DNA of 64,000 nucleotides from Parapristionchus giblindavisi (GCA_943737045.1 CALSFV010000261.1:310001-374000); one strand, 5' to 3'. Positions 36,230-47,235 are shown, counted from the stretch's first letter. Numbers and translations are program-made. The notes: generated by a model not told the origin, from the sequence alone.

Positions 36230-36660
36230 CACAAACTATTATCTAACTTATAACATTATCTAATTGTAATTCAATATTTAAAGGAACATGCCGAGCTAAT
36301 TTGAAACTCTCCACGTCGGCCATACCCTCTCGATCTCGTTGTCTACGAGACAGCGTTCTCATGACTTTCAAAGCAAGAACGACCGCTCAACATACAAACT
36401 CTCTCGAATACAATGGTCTCTCCTTTATCTTGCTTTCGAAGAAAAATGGCTTGGACCAGAATACTGTGCGAGACAGCGTTGTCAGAGCGGTTAGCAAAAT
36501 TAGCTCGGGGTGAATAAGAACCAGTTGAATTCGCGTTTGAACTACACTAGAAAGACCGTCACAAGTTCGAGACGAAAAGTAATATAAAAAATTGGGTTCC
36601 CAAGATACAGCAAAGATCTGACTAGGCGATTTCGCGTTTCACAATTTCGCGAAAACCATT
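36230..36660. repeat. Duplicated segment, version without MITE B
   Basis: Matches about 27600-27753 and 28175-28330 in order (GAAACTCTCC..., TCTCGATCTCGTTGTCTACG, then AATTGGGTTCCCAAGATACA). About 120 extra bases are present here near 36360-36470. No gene is recognised. Confidence 0.7.
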
Positions 36661-36774
36661 GGGCAATTAACTAATCCAATGCATCTCCTCCAACGGAACC
36701 ACCCATATATATCAAATGTTAGTGAAACAAGGAATACGTCATCATAATCTATCTCATATTATTATTAGGCACTA

Positions 36775-37040
36775 CGCCGGATGAAAACCGTCGGATGAGA
36801 ACCTACTGGATGATAACCGGAAGCGACCGTATGAGAACTGAGCGCATGAGAACCTACTGGATGAGAACCGAGCGTATGAGAACCGACTGGATGAGAACCC
36901 ACCGGATGAGAACCGAGCGTATGAGAACCGACTGGATGAGAACCGACTGGATGAGAACCCACCGGATGAGAACCGAGCGTATGAGAACCGACTGGATGAG
37001 AACTGAGCGTATGAGAACCTACCGGATGAGAACTTAGCGA
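36775..37040. repeat. Outer array of 15-16-bp GGATGAGAACC units, left arm
   Basis: About 17 units alternate between CCTACTGGATGAGAA, CCGAGCGTATGAGAA, CCGACTGGATGAGAA and CCCACCGGATGAGAA. The right arm repeats them inverted at 38095-38294 and 40702-40745. Open frames here are repeat artefacts. Confidence 0.93.
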
Positions 37041-37059
37041 TCATTGTATGCCAAATATC

Positions 37060-38060
37060 GGGTAGATCGGTACCATATTTCAAAATGTGTCGGATGACAA
37101 CTTAGCGGCCATTTTATGTCAAATTCCGCGCTGATCACGAATATGTCAGTCCGATATTTCAAAATGTGTCGGATGAGAACTTAGCAGCCATTTTATGTCA
37201 AATTCCGCGCTGATCACGAATATGTCAATCCGATATTTGAAAATGTGTCGGATGAGAACTTAGCATCCATTTTATGTCAAATTGAATTTCAAGCCAGAAA
37301 TTGCCCAAACTTTGGATTTTTTAACACCGTGCACAGAGCCCCGCAGGATTTTTTAAACACACATTCTTACTCTACAGAGAAAGGGCTTTCTAATAAGCTA
37401 TAAATCATTACTTTTCGCCAACTTAGGACGTAAGAGACTCCTTGTTAGCGGCTATTTTATGTCGGATGAGAACTTAGCGGCCATTTTATGCCAAATTTCG
37501 AACTTGTAAAATTTTGTACTATTGGGACGCCCCGCCCCTGTCCTATCAGACATATCAGAGCTTGGTGGGCGGAGCTTGGATAGTGCAATATTGTGCAATG
37601 ATCAGCTCGGAATTTGACATAAAATGGCTGCTAAGTTCTCATCCGGCACATTTTGAAATATCGGACTGACATATTCGTGATCAGCGCGGAAATTGACATA
37701 AAATGGCTGCTAAGTTCTCATCCGACACATTTTCAAATATCGGATTGACATATTCGTGATCAGCGCGGAATTTGACATAAAATGGCTGCTAAGTTCTCAT
37801 CCGACACATTTTGAAATATCGGACTGACATATTCGTGATCAGCGCGGAATATGACATAAAATGGCTGCTAAGTTCTCATCCGACACATTTTGAAATATCG
37901 GATTGACATATTCGTGATCAGCGCGGAATTTGACATAAAATGGCTGCTAAGTTCTCATCCGACACATTTTGAAATATCGGACTGACATATTCGTGATCAG
38001 CGCGGAATTTGACATAAAATGGCCGCTAAGTTCTCATCCGACACATTTTGAAATATGGTA
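37060..38060. repeat. Inner array of about 80-bp units, inverted around 37450
   Basis: Three left units contain TCGGATGAGAACTTAGC, GCCATTTTATGTCAAATTCC and CGCTGATCACGAATATGTCA. Further units with the inverse sequence follow at about 37600-38060, spaced about 80 bases. Between them (37280-37600) is unrepeated AT-rich DNA. Confidence 0.9.
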
Positions 38061-38293
38061 CTGATCTACCCGATATTTGGCATACAATGATCGCTAAGTT
38101 CTCATCCGGTAGGTTCTCATACGCTCAGTTCTCATCCAGTCGGTTCTCATACGGTAGGTTCTCGTCCGGTGGGTTCTCATCCAGTCGGTTCTCATCCAGT
38201 CGGTTCTCATACGCTCGGTTCTCATCCGGTGGGTTCTCATCCAGTCGGTTCTCATCCAGTCGGTTCTCATACGCTCGGTTCTCATCCGGTGGG

Positions 38294-38295
<2 letters not shown>

Positions 38296-38325
<30 letters not shown>

Positions 38326-40703
38326 TTTATCTTTAACGATAAACAGAGAGGTGAAAAAGAAAGTAAAACAATATTATGGAATGATGCGTGAGATCAAACA
38401 TTGAATCAAGTGGGGACGACAGTAAATGATAATGATGCAAGAGTGAAATAAATCGTTACAAGGGAAAGATAGATCAGTCTGGGATCGAGAAGTCGATCCT
38501 ATTTTCGGGTAGTGATAGTAAACGTGCCGCCCTAGCGAAGAAACTGTAGTGCCTATATTGGAACCGTGACCCGGGATTATTGAAATTTATCCCATTTCTG
38601 GTTATATAGGTATTGAAATAATGGGATTTCTTGTTCGAAATTTTGAACTTGCCTCTGAGAAGTTTGAGGGAAGTTCTAACGTCTATATTTAGTCTACGTT
38701 TTTCTAGCGTTTCCAGTTTAAGTTTTGTATTACGCTCAGGTGCTCCAGGCATATTCTCCCATGTATAACCATAGCAACGTGCGAATACTCTTCTGGTAAA
38801 GTAATTCTGAACTTTTTCGAGGATTTTAATATCCTTTTTCTGATAGGGATTAAAGACTGTTGAAGCACTTTCAAGGATGGGGCGAATGTAGATCGAGAAT
38901 GCTTTGAGGAGAATTTCAGGCTTTTTAGTCCGCAGTGCTCGCATTAGTATGTGGCAAGCAGACTTTGCTTTTATTGAAATAGCTCTGCAATGGTCGGAAA
39001 ATGTTAAAGTTTTCTGGATAGCAAAACCAAGGTCTTTAACTACTTCCTTTTTATTCAGTATTGCATTTTCGATCATATAGTTCCGTTTTGGGTTCGCTCT
39101 TCCAAGATGTAGGGTGGTGCATTTATGAGATGCGAGAGGCAATTGCCAATCATTAGCCCATCTAACTATTTTATCCACTGCTATTTGCAGTGGGACAGGA
39201 GGGTCGTCCTTATTAAATGATTTATATATTTTGATGTCATCGGCATATAATCTGGCTACAACATCGTTATTTTGTACTAGTGCCGGTATTTCAGAAGTGA
39301 AAATTAAAAATAGTAAGGGTCCAAGTACAGAGCCCTGCGGTACGCCACTACTGACTAGGTGAGAATCGGACAGTTTATCTTTAACTCGAACTTGAAATGA
39401 TCTATTGGAAAGATAATCAGAGATCCAGTTAATGGTTTTCATTGAAATGCCAGTTGTACTGAGTTTACAAATTAGTTTTGGATGGGATACACTATCAAAG
39501 GCTTTTGCGAAGTCAAAATAGATAACATCAACTGTTTTTCCACTGCTAAGTGCGGCAGTCCAATGCTCTAGAACTTCCAGCATCTGTAGTTCTCGTGAAC
39601 GATTCTTTCTGAATCCGTATTGTTCATCAGGGAATATCTCGAGTGATTCACAGTGAGATATTATGGGCCTACTTAAGATGCGTTCGAATATACGACAGAA
39701 AAATGATGTAATCGAAATCGGCCTATAATTGGAAGGGTTGGAGTAGGGTGGGGATTTCTTAACAGGAGTAACTATTGAGTGTTTCCATTTTGAAGGGACT
39801 GTCCCTGAATCAAATGAACTTTTGAATATAATCTCTAAGGGCTCGGCAATGGGAACAGCCACTCTCTTTATAAATGAAAGATCAATATTTTCCGGGGTTT
39901 TACAGGAAGACTTCTTCCATTTTTCAATAAGTGCACATATTTCGTGCCTACGGAAGGTAGGTTCTTCATAATTGCCATGATTTATAATTTGGGGTGGAGA
40001 TGGAATGATTCCGTTATCAATAGTGAACACATCAGAAAATGTATTAGCAAGGAGATTTGCCTTGCCAAGATCGGTAAGTATGGCTATTCCATTTTGATCA
40101 GTTAGGCCCTCTACTCCTTTTTGAGTATTTGAGCATCTTTTCATATATTTGAAGAACTTATTTTTGTCTTCGCTTTCAATAATTCTTTTTTCTATGGCAA
40201 CTTGGTAGCGAATTAGCTCTTTTCGGAATTTCTTGTTCAGGGTTTCAAATTTGCTACGGTTACACGGGGTGCTATTTGATATTGATTTTTGCCAAGCAAC
40301 AAAACGGATTTGTAGTAGGTGTTCTATATGTGGGGGTAAAATACCATGATTAACATTAATCTTACTCCATGGTACGTGTGTGTCAATAGATTTTTGTAGG
40401 ATTTTAATAAACAGGTCATACATATCATCAACTGAGTTCATAGTGGAAAAGATTCCAGTCCAATCTACATTTGCTAGTTGCATATTAATGATATCATAGT
40501 TCGCAGCTTTAAAATTGCGTCTTAGTACCGAGGTCGGCACTGCATGATTGACGGAAATAGTAAAATCAATTGAAAAATGATCTGAAGTGCAAAATGGAGG
40601 TCCAACTTTTAAATTTTCGATAAGTCCAGGTTGGTTGCTCAGCAATAAGTCAAGGATGTTACCTTGTTTGTGAGTTTTTTCATACCTTGTTTGTGAGTTT
40701 TTT
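38296..40703 (-). mobile_element. CR1-like non-LTR retrotransposon, 5'-truncated, nested in the hAT-like foldback element
   Basis: On the minus strand it runs from a duplicated 5' junction (AAAAAACTCACAAACAAGG twice near 40670-40700) to an oligo(A) tail seen as a T run at 38296-38319. It splits the right arm of the foldback element: the outer units stop at 38294 and resume at 40702. The nesting shows it arrived after the foldback element. The target duplication cannot be fixed because the target is itself repetitive. Confidence 0.88.
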
Positions 40704-40738
40704 CTCATCCAGTCGGTTCTCATCCAGTTGGTTCTCAT
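38474..40738 (-). CDS. CR1-like LINE ORF2 fragment with complete reverse transcriptase
   Basis: The open frame has 754 codons; about the first 12 are read from foldback repeat units, so the LINE part starts near residue 13. About residues 26-60 ([11 protein letters not shown]...[10 protein letters not shown]) are the last part of the apurinic-type endonuclease, whose catalytic N-terminal half is missing. The reverse transcriptase follows: [19 protein letters not shown] near 334, [27 protein letters not shown], and the catalytic [10 protein letters not shown] near 496. The C-terminal CR1 tail ends in ...[10 protein letters not shown] and a stop. No internal stop interrupts the RT, so the insertion is recent. 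It cannot nick its own target without the endonuclease. The RT type is clear; the clade (CR1 versus related groups) is less certain. Confidence 0.9.
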   Translation of the reverse strand: MRTNWMRTDWMRKNSQTRYEKTHKQGNILDLLLSNQPGLIENLKVGPPFCTSDHFSIDFTISVNHAVPTSVLRRNFKAANYDIINMQLANVDWTGIFSTMNSVDDMYDLFIKILQKSIDTHVPWSKINVNHGILPPHIEHLLQIRFVAWQKSISNSTPCNRSKFETLNKKFRKELIRYQVAIEKRIIESEDKNKFFKYMKRCSNTQKGVEGLTDQNGIAILTDLGKANLLANTFSDVFTIDNGIIPSPPQIINHGNYEEPTFRRHEICALIEKWKKSSCKTPENIDLSFIKRVAVPIAEPLEIIFKSSFDSGTVPSKWKHSIVTPVKKSPPYSNPSNYRPISITSFFCRIFERILSRPIISHCESLEIFPDEQYGFRKNRSRELQMLEVLEHWTAALSSGKTVDVIYFDFAKAFDSVSHPKLICKLSTTGISMKTINWISDYLSNRSFQVRVKDKLSDSHLVSSGVPQGSVLGPLLFLIFTSEIPALVQNNDVVARLYADDIKIYKSFNKDDPPVPLQIAVDKIVRWANDWQLPLASHKCTTLHLGRANPKRNYMIENAILNKKEVVKDLGFAIQKTLTFSDHCRAISIKAKSACHILMRALRTKKPEILLKAFSIYIRPILESASTVFNPYQKKDIKILEKVQNYFTRRVFARCYGYTWENMPGAPERNTKLKLETLEKRRLNIDVRTSLKLLRGKFKISNKKSHYFNTYITRNGINFNNPGSRFQYRHYSFFARAARLLSLPENRIDFSIPD

Positions 40739-40774
40739 CCGGTGTAGTGCCTATTATTATTATAATTATATTTT

Positions 40775-40961
40775 CTCCCTCTCCCTCTCCCTCTCCCTCT
40801 CCCTCTCCCTCTCCCTCTCCCTCTCCCTCTCCCTCTCCCTCTCCCTCTCCCTCTCCCTCTCCCTCTCCCTCTCCCTCTCCCTCTCCCTCTCCCTCTCCCT
40901 CTCCCTCTCCCTCTCCCTCTCCCTCTCCCTCTCCCTCTCCCTCTCCCTCTCCCTCTCCCTC
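40775..40961. repeat. Hexanucleotide microsatellite (CTCCCT)n
   Basis: About 31 uninterrupted copies of CTCCCT. It begins just outside the target duplication of the hAT-like foldback element. Long Ser-Pro, Ser-Leu and Gly-Arg/Glu-Gly frames across it are artefacts. Confidence 0.99.
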
Positions 40962-41062
40962 GCATCGGGGATGGGATCGGGAATATCTGTTAGATAGTCT
41001 TGTGAAGGATGTCCGTCGCCAAGGCGAATCGGTGAGATGTTGGGGGGGGGGGTGGAGGAAGA

Positions 41063-41480
41063 GTAGGTAGATCTTACGGTAGGTAGATCTTTGAACTTTG
41101 ATATTTAGACTTTGCTCTTTGGATGTAGTGAATTCATGAAAGATCAGTATACTGTAGGATGATTTTTGGACTTTGGTCTTTAGACTCTTTGGCTGTAGTG
41201 AATTCATGAGAGAGCATACTGTAGGTTGATTTTTGGACTTTGGTCTTTGCCTGTAGTGAATTCATGAGAGAGCATACTGTAGGTTGATCTTTGGACTTTC
41301 CTCTTTGTCTGTAGCGAATTCATGAGAGAGCATACTGTAGGTTGATCTTTGGACTTTGGCCTTTGCCTGTGGTGAATTCATGAGAGAGCATACGGTAGGT
41401 TGATCTTTGGACTTTGGTCTTTGCCTGTAGTGGCTTCTTAAGAGAGCATACTATAGGTTGATCTTTGATCTTTTTTTCTG
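41063..41480. repeat. Dispersed minisatellite array 1 (TTGATCTTTGGACTTTGGTC family)
   Basis: Seven or so units of about 55-70 bases, each with GTAGGTTGATCTTTGGACTT, TGTAGTGAATTCATGAG and GAGCATACTGTAG. The same family occurs at six other places in the window. It joins a mariner fragment at 41488. Confidence 0.93.
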
Positions 41481-41487
41481 AAAAGAT

Positions 41488-41900
41488 GTTTGAGGTGTCC
41501 GTGAACAATGTACAACATCGTCTTCGTGCTTCGGGTCTCTTGGAACGTCGACATATCAAGAAAGCGCTGATGTCCGAAAAGAATCGCAAAGCATGGATCA
41601 CATGGGGAAAAGAGCACTGGTATTGGACCCCCTAAGAGTAGAATTAGGTCGTATTCTCAGTCGAAAGCAAGTTTCTGATGATTGCTAAGGTGGGAATATA
41701 TCATGTTCGTCGTCCGGTTGGCACTAGATTGGATGTGAAGTATCAACTGACAACCGTGAAGCATGGAGGAGAATCGTTGATGTTATGGGGTTGTTTCTCT
41801 GAAGATGGGGTTTGACCAATGGTTCATGTGAAGAGAATTATGAAGAAGGAGATATGCTAGAGACACATTTCATTCCTTCAAGCATAGTTTCAGGCAAGTT
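41488..41900 (+). pseudogene. Tc1/mariner transposase middle-domain fragment, copy 2
   Basis: Reads LRASGLLERRHIKKALMSEK, then WITWGKEHWYWT, then stops and frame changes, YHVRRPVGTRLDVKYQ and TTVKHGGESLMLWGCFSEDG: the catalytic region of a Tc1 transposase with several inactivating changes. It ends head-to-head with an inverted HTH segment at about 41923. Confidence 0.85.
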
Positions 41901-41922
41901 TAGAAGCTTTAGGCACCTCAAT

Positions 41923-42105
41923 TTAGCGAAACTCCGCTAGGGCTAGCTTGATGTCCATTGTAGTGGGAATCAGTTTCTCCTTCGAGATGTAGGTAATCAG
42001 ACGATCCGATGTCGTGGTCGACTGGCGAGGTCGTACATTAACCTTCTTCATTGTTTGAGCACGGATTGAAGTTTTGATGACCTTCAGGATAGTCGAAACA
42101 GTCAC
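41923..42105 (-). pseudogene. Tc1/mariner transposase HTH fragment, copy 2
   Basis: The minus-strand frame includes VSTILKVIKTSIRAQTMKKV and DIKLALAEFR then stop, closely matching 32057-32332. It is inverted relative to the catalytic fragment beside it. Confidence 0.8.
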
Positions 42106-42219
42106 TCGAAACTGCTGTGACAGAGTGCCAGTGACAGTCCCATCTGACGTCCACGACGAATGGATTATCGCTCAGATATCGGTAGATTCTTGCTCCCAAG
42201 AATCCGTCTCATGCTTTTA

Positions 42220-42475
42220 AATCGATAAAACACACATTGCTAGCAAAATTAGTGCAAAAAAATCCGAAGAATGCAATGAAAACGAAAATTTCATTTTTTG
42301 ACTTTTAATAAAATCGAAATAAAATTTACCGTACATGATCAACCGACGTGTTTTTTGTGTAAGACACGTAAAAACACTCTCAAAATTATCCCTGAAAATC
42401 TGGAGTCGATCGTTTGAGTTTGAAAAAAGTTATGGCGAAAAAACCAAATGTTATTCTTTTTTGGCCAGTACTGTA
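42220..42475. mobile_element. Mariner-type outer end without the foldback insertion
   Basis: Matches 34033-34286 closely and ends TTTTTTGGCCAGTACTGTA. At 42221-42230 (ATCGATAAAA) it runs through the point where the 34-kb copy carries a 1.67-kb foldback element. Confidence 0.82.
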
Positions 42476-42652
42476 GCCTGAGAGTACAAACAGGAAATTT
42501 CTACTGTTTTGTGTAATAAGGGACCGTGACACTCCTAACACCCAAGTATGGACCCCCAGTTCTCATCGCTAGCGCAACGTGTCCGGGGGTGGTCGAATAT
42601 GATCGAGTCTTACGGAACATGCCCCTTAAACAATTTAATTTATTAAATTTTC

Positions 42653-43147
42653 GCCCTGAGTAGGACATCTGCATTTTTGGTCCTCAGTGCTCGTAGAACA
42701 ATATGGCACGCCGTTTTACCTTTCAAAGCAATATTTTTGCAGTGATTGGTGAAGGTTAAAGACTTCTGAATAATGAAACCTAGGTCCCTAACCAGATCCT
42801 TTTGGGTCAAATTTAGTGATCCGATTGTGTATGTCTTCCTAGTATTGGCTCTACCAAGATGAAGTGAATTGCATTTATGAGCGGCTAGTGGGAGTTGCCA
42901 ATCATCTGCCCATTTTGTGATCGCATCTATAGCAGACTGTAGGGGAGCGGATGAATTTGCATCCTCAATGGATTTGAAAATTTTGATATCATCCGCATAC
43001 ATCCTTGCAATTACACCATTATGATTTTGGACGAGGGATGGAATTTCTGAAGTATAGATCAGGAAAAGTTAAGGGCCTAATACTGAACCTTGGGGTACAC
43101 CGCTAGTGACGGGCAGAGATTCTGACAGTTTATCATGTAAATGCACA
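42653..43147 (-). pseudogene. CR1-like RT internal fragment between 37-bp direct repeats
   Basis: On the minus strand it reads [16 protein letters not shown], a stop, LFLIYTSEIPSLVQ, MYADDIKIFKSIEDANSSAP and so on to LRALRTKNADVLLRA. It is about 60% like the LINE at 38474-40738 and covers only the RT palm/thumb. TAA replaces a leucine codon in the GPLLFLI block. A direct repeat containing ACATGCCCCTTAAACAATTT lies on each side (42616-42652 and 43148-43184). Both ends of the LINE are absent. Confidence 0.85.
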
Positions 43148-43367
43148 AACATGCCCCTTAAACAATTTAATTTATTAAATTTTCCAGCCTTAATAACAAA
43201 CGTGGATACGGTAATTTCATGTGCTTGCAAAACATGCATTTGTGCATTTTAAGTTATTATTAACTTAATGGCAAAGAGATGGAGTGAGCCGATACGTCAT
43301 TGCCCTATCAATGTATACAATACGGGCAACATAAGGTGGTATACTTTCCAATATCATATATATCACC

Positions 43368-43559
43368 CATAGGTGGGCGAGTGAAAACAAATCATTATTG
43401 CGCACAGCCTTGCCTTGCAATCGGGGCCTTCCGCATAGCCTTGCATCGCAAAAATTGGAAAATTTTCACTCGAATCTGCGAAAAATAACCATGCGCACAG
43501 CCTTGCCTCCCCTTTTCCCCGGTTTGCGCATTGCCTTTCCTCCAGCGTGCCCACCTATG
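43368..43559. mobile_element. 192-bp hAT-like MITE (CATAGGTGGGC ends)
   Basis: TIR CATAGGTGGGC / GCCCACCTATG is bracketed by the 8-base repeat ATATCACC at 43360-43367 and 43560-43567. The interior has inverted CGCACAGCCTTGCCT-type runs. A related, more diverged copy is at 52505-52700. Confidence 0.88.
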
Positions 43560-43692
43560 ATATCACCTGACCGTGACGTGCACTGTATATACTTTTGTAG
43601 ACTTTATGTCTATATATGCAAATTTGGGAAGTAAACCACTCACCAGTGTCTCACATGTCCCAAGCAATTCATGTTTTTTTCCTACTGTGTTA

Positions 43693-43801
43693 TGTGGTGT
43701 TACATTTTCAAAACGGGCGCACGGCGTGCGCACGTTTCAAAATGTAACACCGTATAGAAAACACACACGCCGTGCGCACGTTTTGAAAATGTAACACCAC
43801 A
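43693..43801. mobile_element. 109-bp palindromic MITE with empty-site counterpart
   Basis: It starts TGTGGTGTTACATTTTCAAA and ends with the inverse. TTA is duplicated at 43690-43692 and 43802-43804. The related sequence at 45130-45150 reads GGGTTATCCTCA with no insert. Inside, GCGCACGGCGTGCGCACG forms a second palindrome, present about twice. Confidence 0.87.
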
Positions 43802-43849
43802 TTATCCTCACAATCCGGGTAACCGACGTTTCCGAAACTACGGTAGCAT

Positions 43850-44184
43850 TTCTTGTGTCGTGCGCATGACTCGGTTCTAGAATTCGTCTCTGCTTACTTG
43901 CTACGTATTCGATTACTCTATCTTTCTCATTCCTTCCTGGTTTCAAATAATTTGAATCCCCTTTCTTGTATCTCTACCCATCTATCTTCATCTCTATTAC
44001 TCTTCCATCCTCTTCTCTTCGCTCCTCTCTTCCCTTCCCTTGTCAAGCAGGGGAGGAAAGGGGGGGGGGTGATATCCTCTTCCCTCCTCCTCCCCTTCCT
44101 TTCCCACCTGTGGGTTTCCGGTCGCACATTCTGCTCATCTAGCGATTCCTTCTTATTGTTTTGTTCCGATTCGTTCTGCTGTTC
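43850..44184. other. Pyrimidine-rich stretch
   Basis: Polypyrimidine-rich DNA with a G run near 44062. A related block (GCAGGGAGGGAAGAGGGGGG, then CTCCTCCTCC) occurs at about 50380-50490. No gene signal. Confidence 0.6.
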
Positions 44185-44382
44185 TTTGGATCTTTGGACT
44201 TTGGTCTTTAGAATTTGGATACAGTGGATTCCTGAGGGCATACGGTAGGTTGATCTTTGGACTTTGGTCTTTAGAATTTGGATACAGTGGATTCCTGAGG
44301 ACATACGGTAGGTTGATCTTTGGACTTTGGTATTTGGCTGTAGTGAATTCATGAGGGAGCATACTGTAGGATGATCTCTGAT
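44185..44382. repeat. Dispersed minisatellite array 2
   Basis: Three units with GGATTCCTGAGG(G/A)CATACGG then GTAGGTTGATCTTTGGACTT. These units resemble the end of GAK-like exon B most closely. Confidence 0.92.
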
Positions 44383-44696
44383 CTTTTCTTATGGTTCATC
44401 TCTGAAAACTATCCATTTGATTCGACATATTGATGAACACGAATTTTGCACATGCATTTTCGGTGCTCTCACAGGATCTCGTTATACATAGTCGTTAGAA
44501 AAATCGTTATTTTTTGCATAAATTGCAATTTTCGCGTAAAAATGAGCATTATAATGAGCTTCGATCCTCGGATTATGAGGGTATGAAAAAGTATGGATTT
44601 TACCAGGTCATTTTCGTATTCTCTATTCCTTTGATACACTCTCGATTATTGACATTATAGCACCTAATCAATATCCATCGACACATTTATTCTCAG

Positions 44697-44787
44697 AGTG
44701 ACTCTCGCCTTCTCTGCTGCTCCACCGCACAACCGCCACGACATCCCGCGTCTGGTGGAGGACCCCGATCCTTCATGGACTATCCCG
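44697..44787 (+). pseudogene. GAK-like exon C, copy with 1-bp deletion
   Basis: Follows TTCTCAG and ends at a G/GTTTGT donor. It is 91 bases against 92 in the copies at 51802 and 54726. The missing base (TTCTCTGCTGCTCC versus TTCTCGGCTTCATCC region) shifts the frame. The remainder matches the other copies (CATCCCGCGTCTGGTGGAGG). The upstream intron (44570-44690) also matches that of the other copies. Confidence 0.75.
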
Positions 44788-45204
44788 GTTTGTTCATTGT
44801 GTAGCTGCTTGCATATATGTGACTATTGAGAAAATAAACACGTAAATAAAGATGAAAACTATTTGCAATGTAAAATAACAATAAGTAATTCATGTATTAT
44901 TAGTCATATAGAAGATAAAGGAATGATTTTTTCTATTATTAGTAATAATAAAGATGATTATTATTATGATAAATAATCATTATTATTATTCTCACAGAAT
45001 ACCTTTAATATATGTTATTATGTATATTTCTATGGAGTCGCTTCTCTAAAAGTGGAGCTCTCGAAGTTTGAAAGATCAAGTACACCGCTCACCAGTGTGT
45101 CCTATGTCACAAGCAATTCATGTTGTTTCCGACTGGGTTATCCTCAAAATCCGGGTAACCGACGTTTCGTGAACTACGGTAGCCTTTTTGTGTCACGCGC
45201 ATAA
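44788..45204. repeat. Intron-derived sequence, duplicated
   Basis: The part after exon C resembles 51894-51990 and 54818-54910 (GCAATGTAAAA, AAATAAAGATGAA). 44960-45090 reappears inverted at 46870-46985 (CTCTAAAAGTGGAGCTCTCG). 45090-45190 resembles 43635-43690 and 43800-43860 without the 109-bp MITE. Confidence 0.7.
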
Positions 45205-45420
45205 GAGAGCATACGGTAGGTTGTTCTTTGGACTTTGGTCATTGCACTTTAATCTTTTGCTGTAGTGAATTCATGAGATTGCATACTGTAGGTTGATCTT
45301 TGGACTTTGGCTGTATTGAATTCATGTGAGCATACTGTAGGTTGGTCTTTGGACTTTGGCCTTTGCCTGTAGTGAATTCATGAGAGAGCATACTGTAGGT
45401 TGATCTTTGAGCTTTTCTTA
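45205..45420. repeat. Dispersed minisatellite array 3
   Basis: Four shorter or partial units of the TTGATCTTTGGACTTTGG family. Confidence 0.9.
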
Positions 45421-46009
45421 TGATTGCCGGACATTCGCCAAGACTTTCGATCTGGCCCTCAATACTTTCATCATAGACACATACCAGGGGGAGACCGATG
45501 AAAGTTATAGTGAAAATGCCCTTAGGCTCAAACCCGGCTCACATATGTCACATTAATTTAAAAAATTGAAAAATTGATAACTTTTCAATCGTGATATCTA
45601 GCACTTTTATTTATTTTTATTGGTGAATAATATGTCATGCACTCTTATAAACACAGCTGAGCAGTAATTTCATATCGTTCTGAATATGTTTTTTCGTGTC
45701 TGATTTTCGGATTTTTCGTCTTCTATCCTCGTTGAACAGATACTGAAGGCAATGACATACATATTGTAGCCCTGACAATTCCGTACATAGTGGTCACATT
45801 CCCTTGGCAATCCAAGTTTTCAGAGTCATCGATAATTGCAACCGAATGTGAGATATGTGTAAATTGCAAAAATCAAAAATAAAATTTCTTGAAATTCGCA
45901 GGGGTAAGAGTTAGCTTTATAATGTAATTTTACTCGTAGTAATGTGCATACACAGAAAAAAATATACAAATAGACTTAGGCTACATTTTTAAAAATTTTA
46001 AAAAAATTA
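45421..46009. other. Unidentified stretch with one open block
   Basis: A plus-strand open run of about 39 codons follows the minisatellite (TFAKTFDLALNTFIIDTYQG... ending at a TAA near 45556). It matches no family I recognise. The remainder is AT-rich. Confidence 0.3.
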
Positions 46010-46857
46010 ATATTTTATTTTTATTTTTTCAACCCCCAAATTGAGTCGACCGTCAAGGCAAGTTGATTCATAGGACAGATGGTAGCTGATGCATGTAGGT
46101 TTGCGAAAACAACTGTCACGAAAAGAATGGTCGTTTCGCAGATCTCGAAATTATTTTTTTAAATTATCAAACTTGAATATTTATATGTTTCTTTAATATA
46201 AATCAGTTGGAAGGTAGCGTACTGCATCCAAAGCTGTACCATTTTTATCAGCAGGAGTATACGGTATTGAACTACCGTAATCGCCAGGAATCGGGTACTG
46301 ATTTTTTTTTCAGTCGACCCATGATTCTCAACCACTAGTAATGCACGCACCTGAATTTTCCGAGAATTTCACCACATTATTATAGGATACGGTAGCTAGA
46401 TTACGGTAATTCGAGTTATGGTATCCATAAAAATAAAAGTTGGCCCACTGTTGATATAATGCCGAATAGTATTTCGTCTGGGACGATCATGAATTTTTCG
46501 ACCTCAGCCATTCTCAACCATGAACCCCGGGTCATGGTTGAAAATCTGGGTCGACTGAAAATAAAGTTAGTTCGTGATTCCCGACGGTTACGGTAGTGCA
46601 GTACAGTACACTCCTACTGATTACAATGGTACAGCTTTGGTTGCTGTACGGAACCTTCCAACCGATTTATATGAAAGAAACATATAAATTTTCAAGTTTG
46701 ATGATTGAAAAAATAAATTCTTGATCTGCGAAACGACGATTCTTCATGTGGCAGTTGTTTTCGCAAACGGGCATGCATCAGCCACCATCCGCCCTATGAA
46801 CCAACTTGACTTGACGGTCGACTCAATGTGCAGTTTGAAAAAAATAAAAATAAAATA
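46010..46857. mobile_element. Foldback element, arms about 320 bases
   Basis: 46010-46335 pairs with 46500-46857 inverted. Examples are GAGTCGACCGTCAAGGCAAG with its inverse near 46815, GGTTTGCGAAAACAACTG near 46105 with its inverse near 46755, and AGCTGTACCATTTTTATCAG with its inverse near 46627. Arms are about 85-90% alike, so it is older than the others. No target duplication was found. Confidence 0.75.
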
Positions 46858-46989
46858 ACACACTGGTGAGCGGTGTACTTGATCTTTCAAACTTCGAGAG
46901 CTCCACTTTTAGAGAAGCGACTCCACAGAAATATACATAATAACATATATTAAAGGTATTCTGTGAGAATAATAATAATGATTATTTAT

Positions 46990-47232
46990 CATAAAGAGAG
47001 AGCATACTGTAGGTTGATCTTTGATTCTTTGGTCTTTGGACTTTGCTCTTTCGCTGTAGTGAATTCCTGAGGGAGCAAACGGTAGGTTGATCTTTGATCT
47101 TTTACTTTGTTCTTCGGTTGTGGTAAATTCTTGAGAGAGCATACTGTAGGTTGATCTTTGGATTTTGGTCTTTGGCTGTAGTGAATTTCTGCGAGCATAC
47201 AGTAAGTTGATCTTTGATTCTTTGATCTTTGC
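46990..47232. repeat. Dispersed minisatellite array 4
   Basis: Four units of the same family, partly scrambled, running directly into a GAK-like exon A fragment at 47236. Confidence 0.92.
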
Positions 47233-47235
47233 ACT

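Larger units (their letters stand above)
36768..40751. mobile_element. hAT-like foldback element, interrupted by a CR1-like LINE
   Basis: It starts GGCACTACGCCGGATGA and ends TCATCCGGTGTAGTGCC, with the 8-base direct repeat TATTATTA immediately outside (36760-36767 and 40752-40759). Each arm has an outer array of short GGATGAGAACC-type units, then roughly 80-bp units in opposite orientation. An 8-bp duplication indicates a hAT-type transposase. No transposase is present. Confidence 0.9.

Noticed and set aside
36775..37040. CRISPR-like array of short repeats
   Set aside because: The 15-16-bp units have no unique spacers, alternate among a few variants, and form the arms of a foldback element in a eukaryotic context.
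40775..40961. Long Ser-Pro and Glu-Gly frames, or a telomere-like array
   Set aside because: A pure CTCCCT microsatellite is open in several frames on both strands; the unit is not a known telomere repeat.
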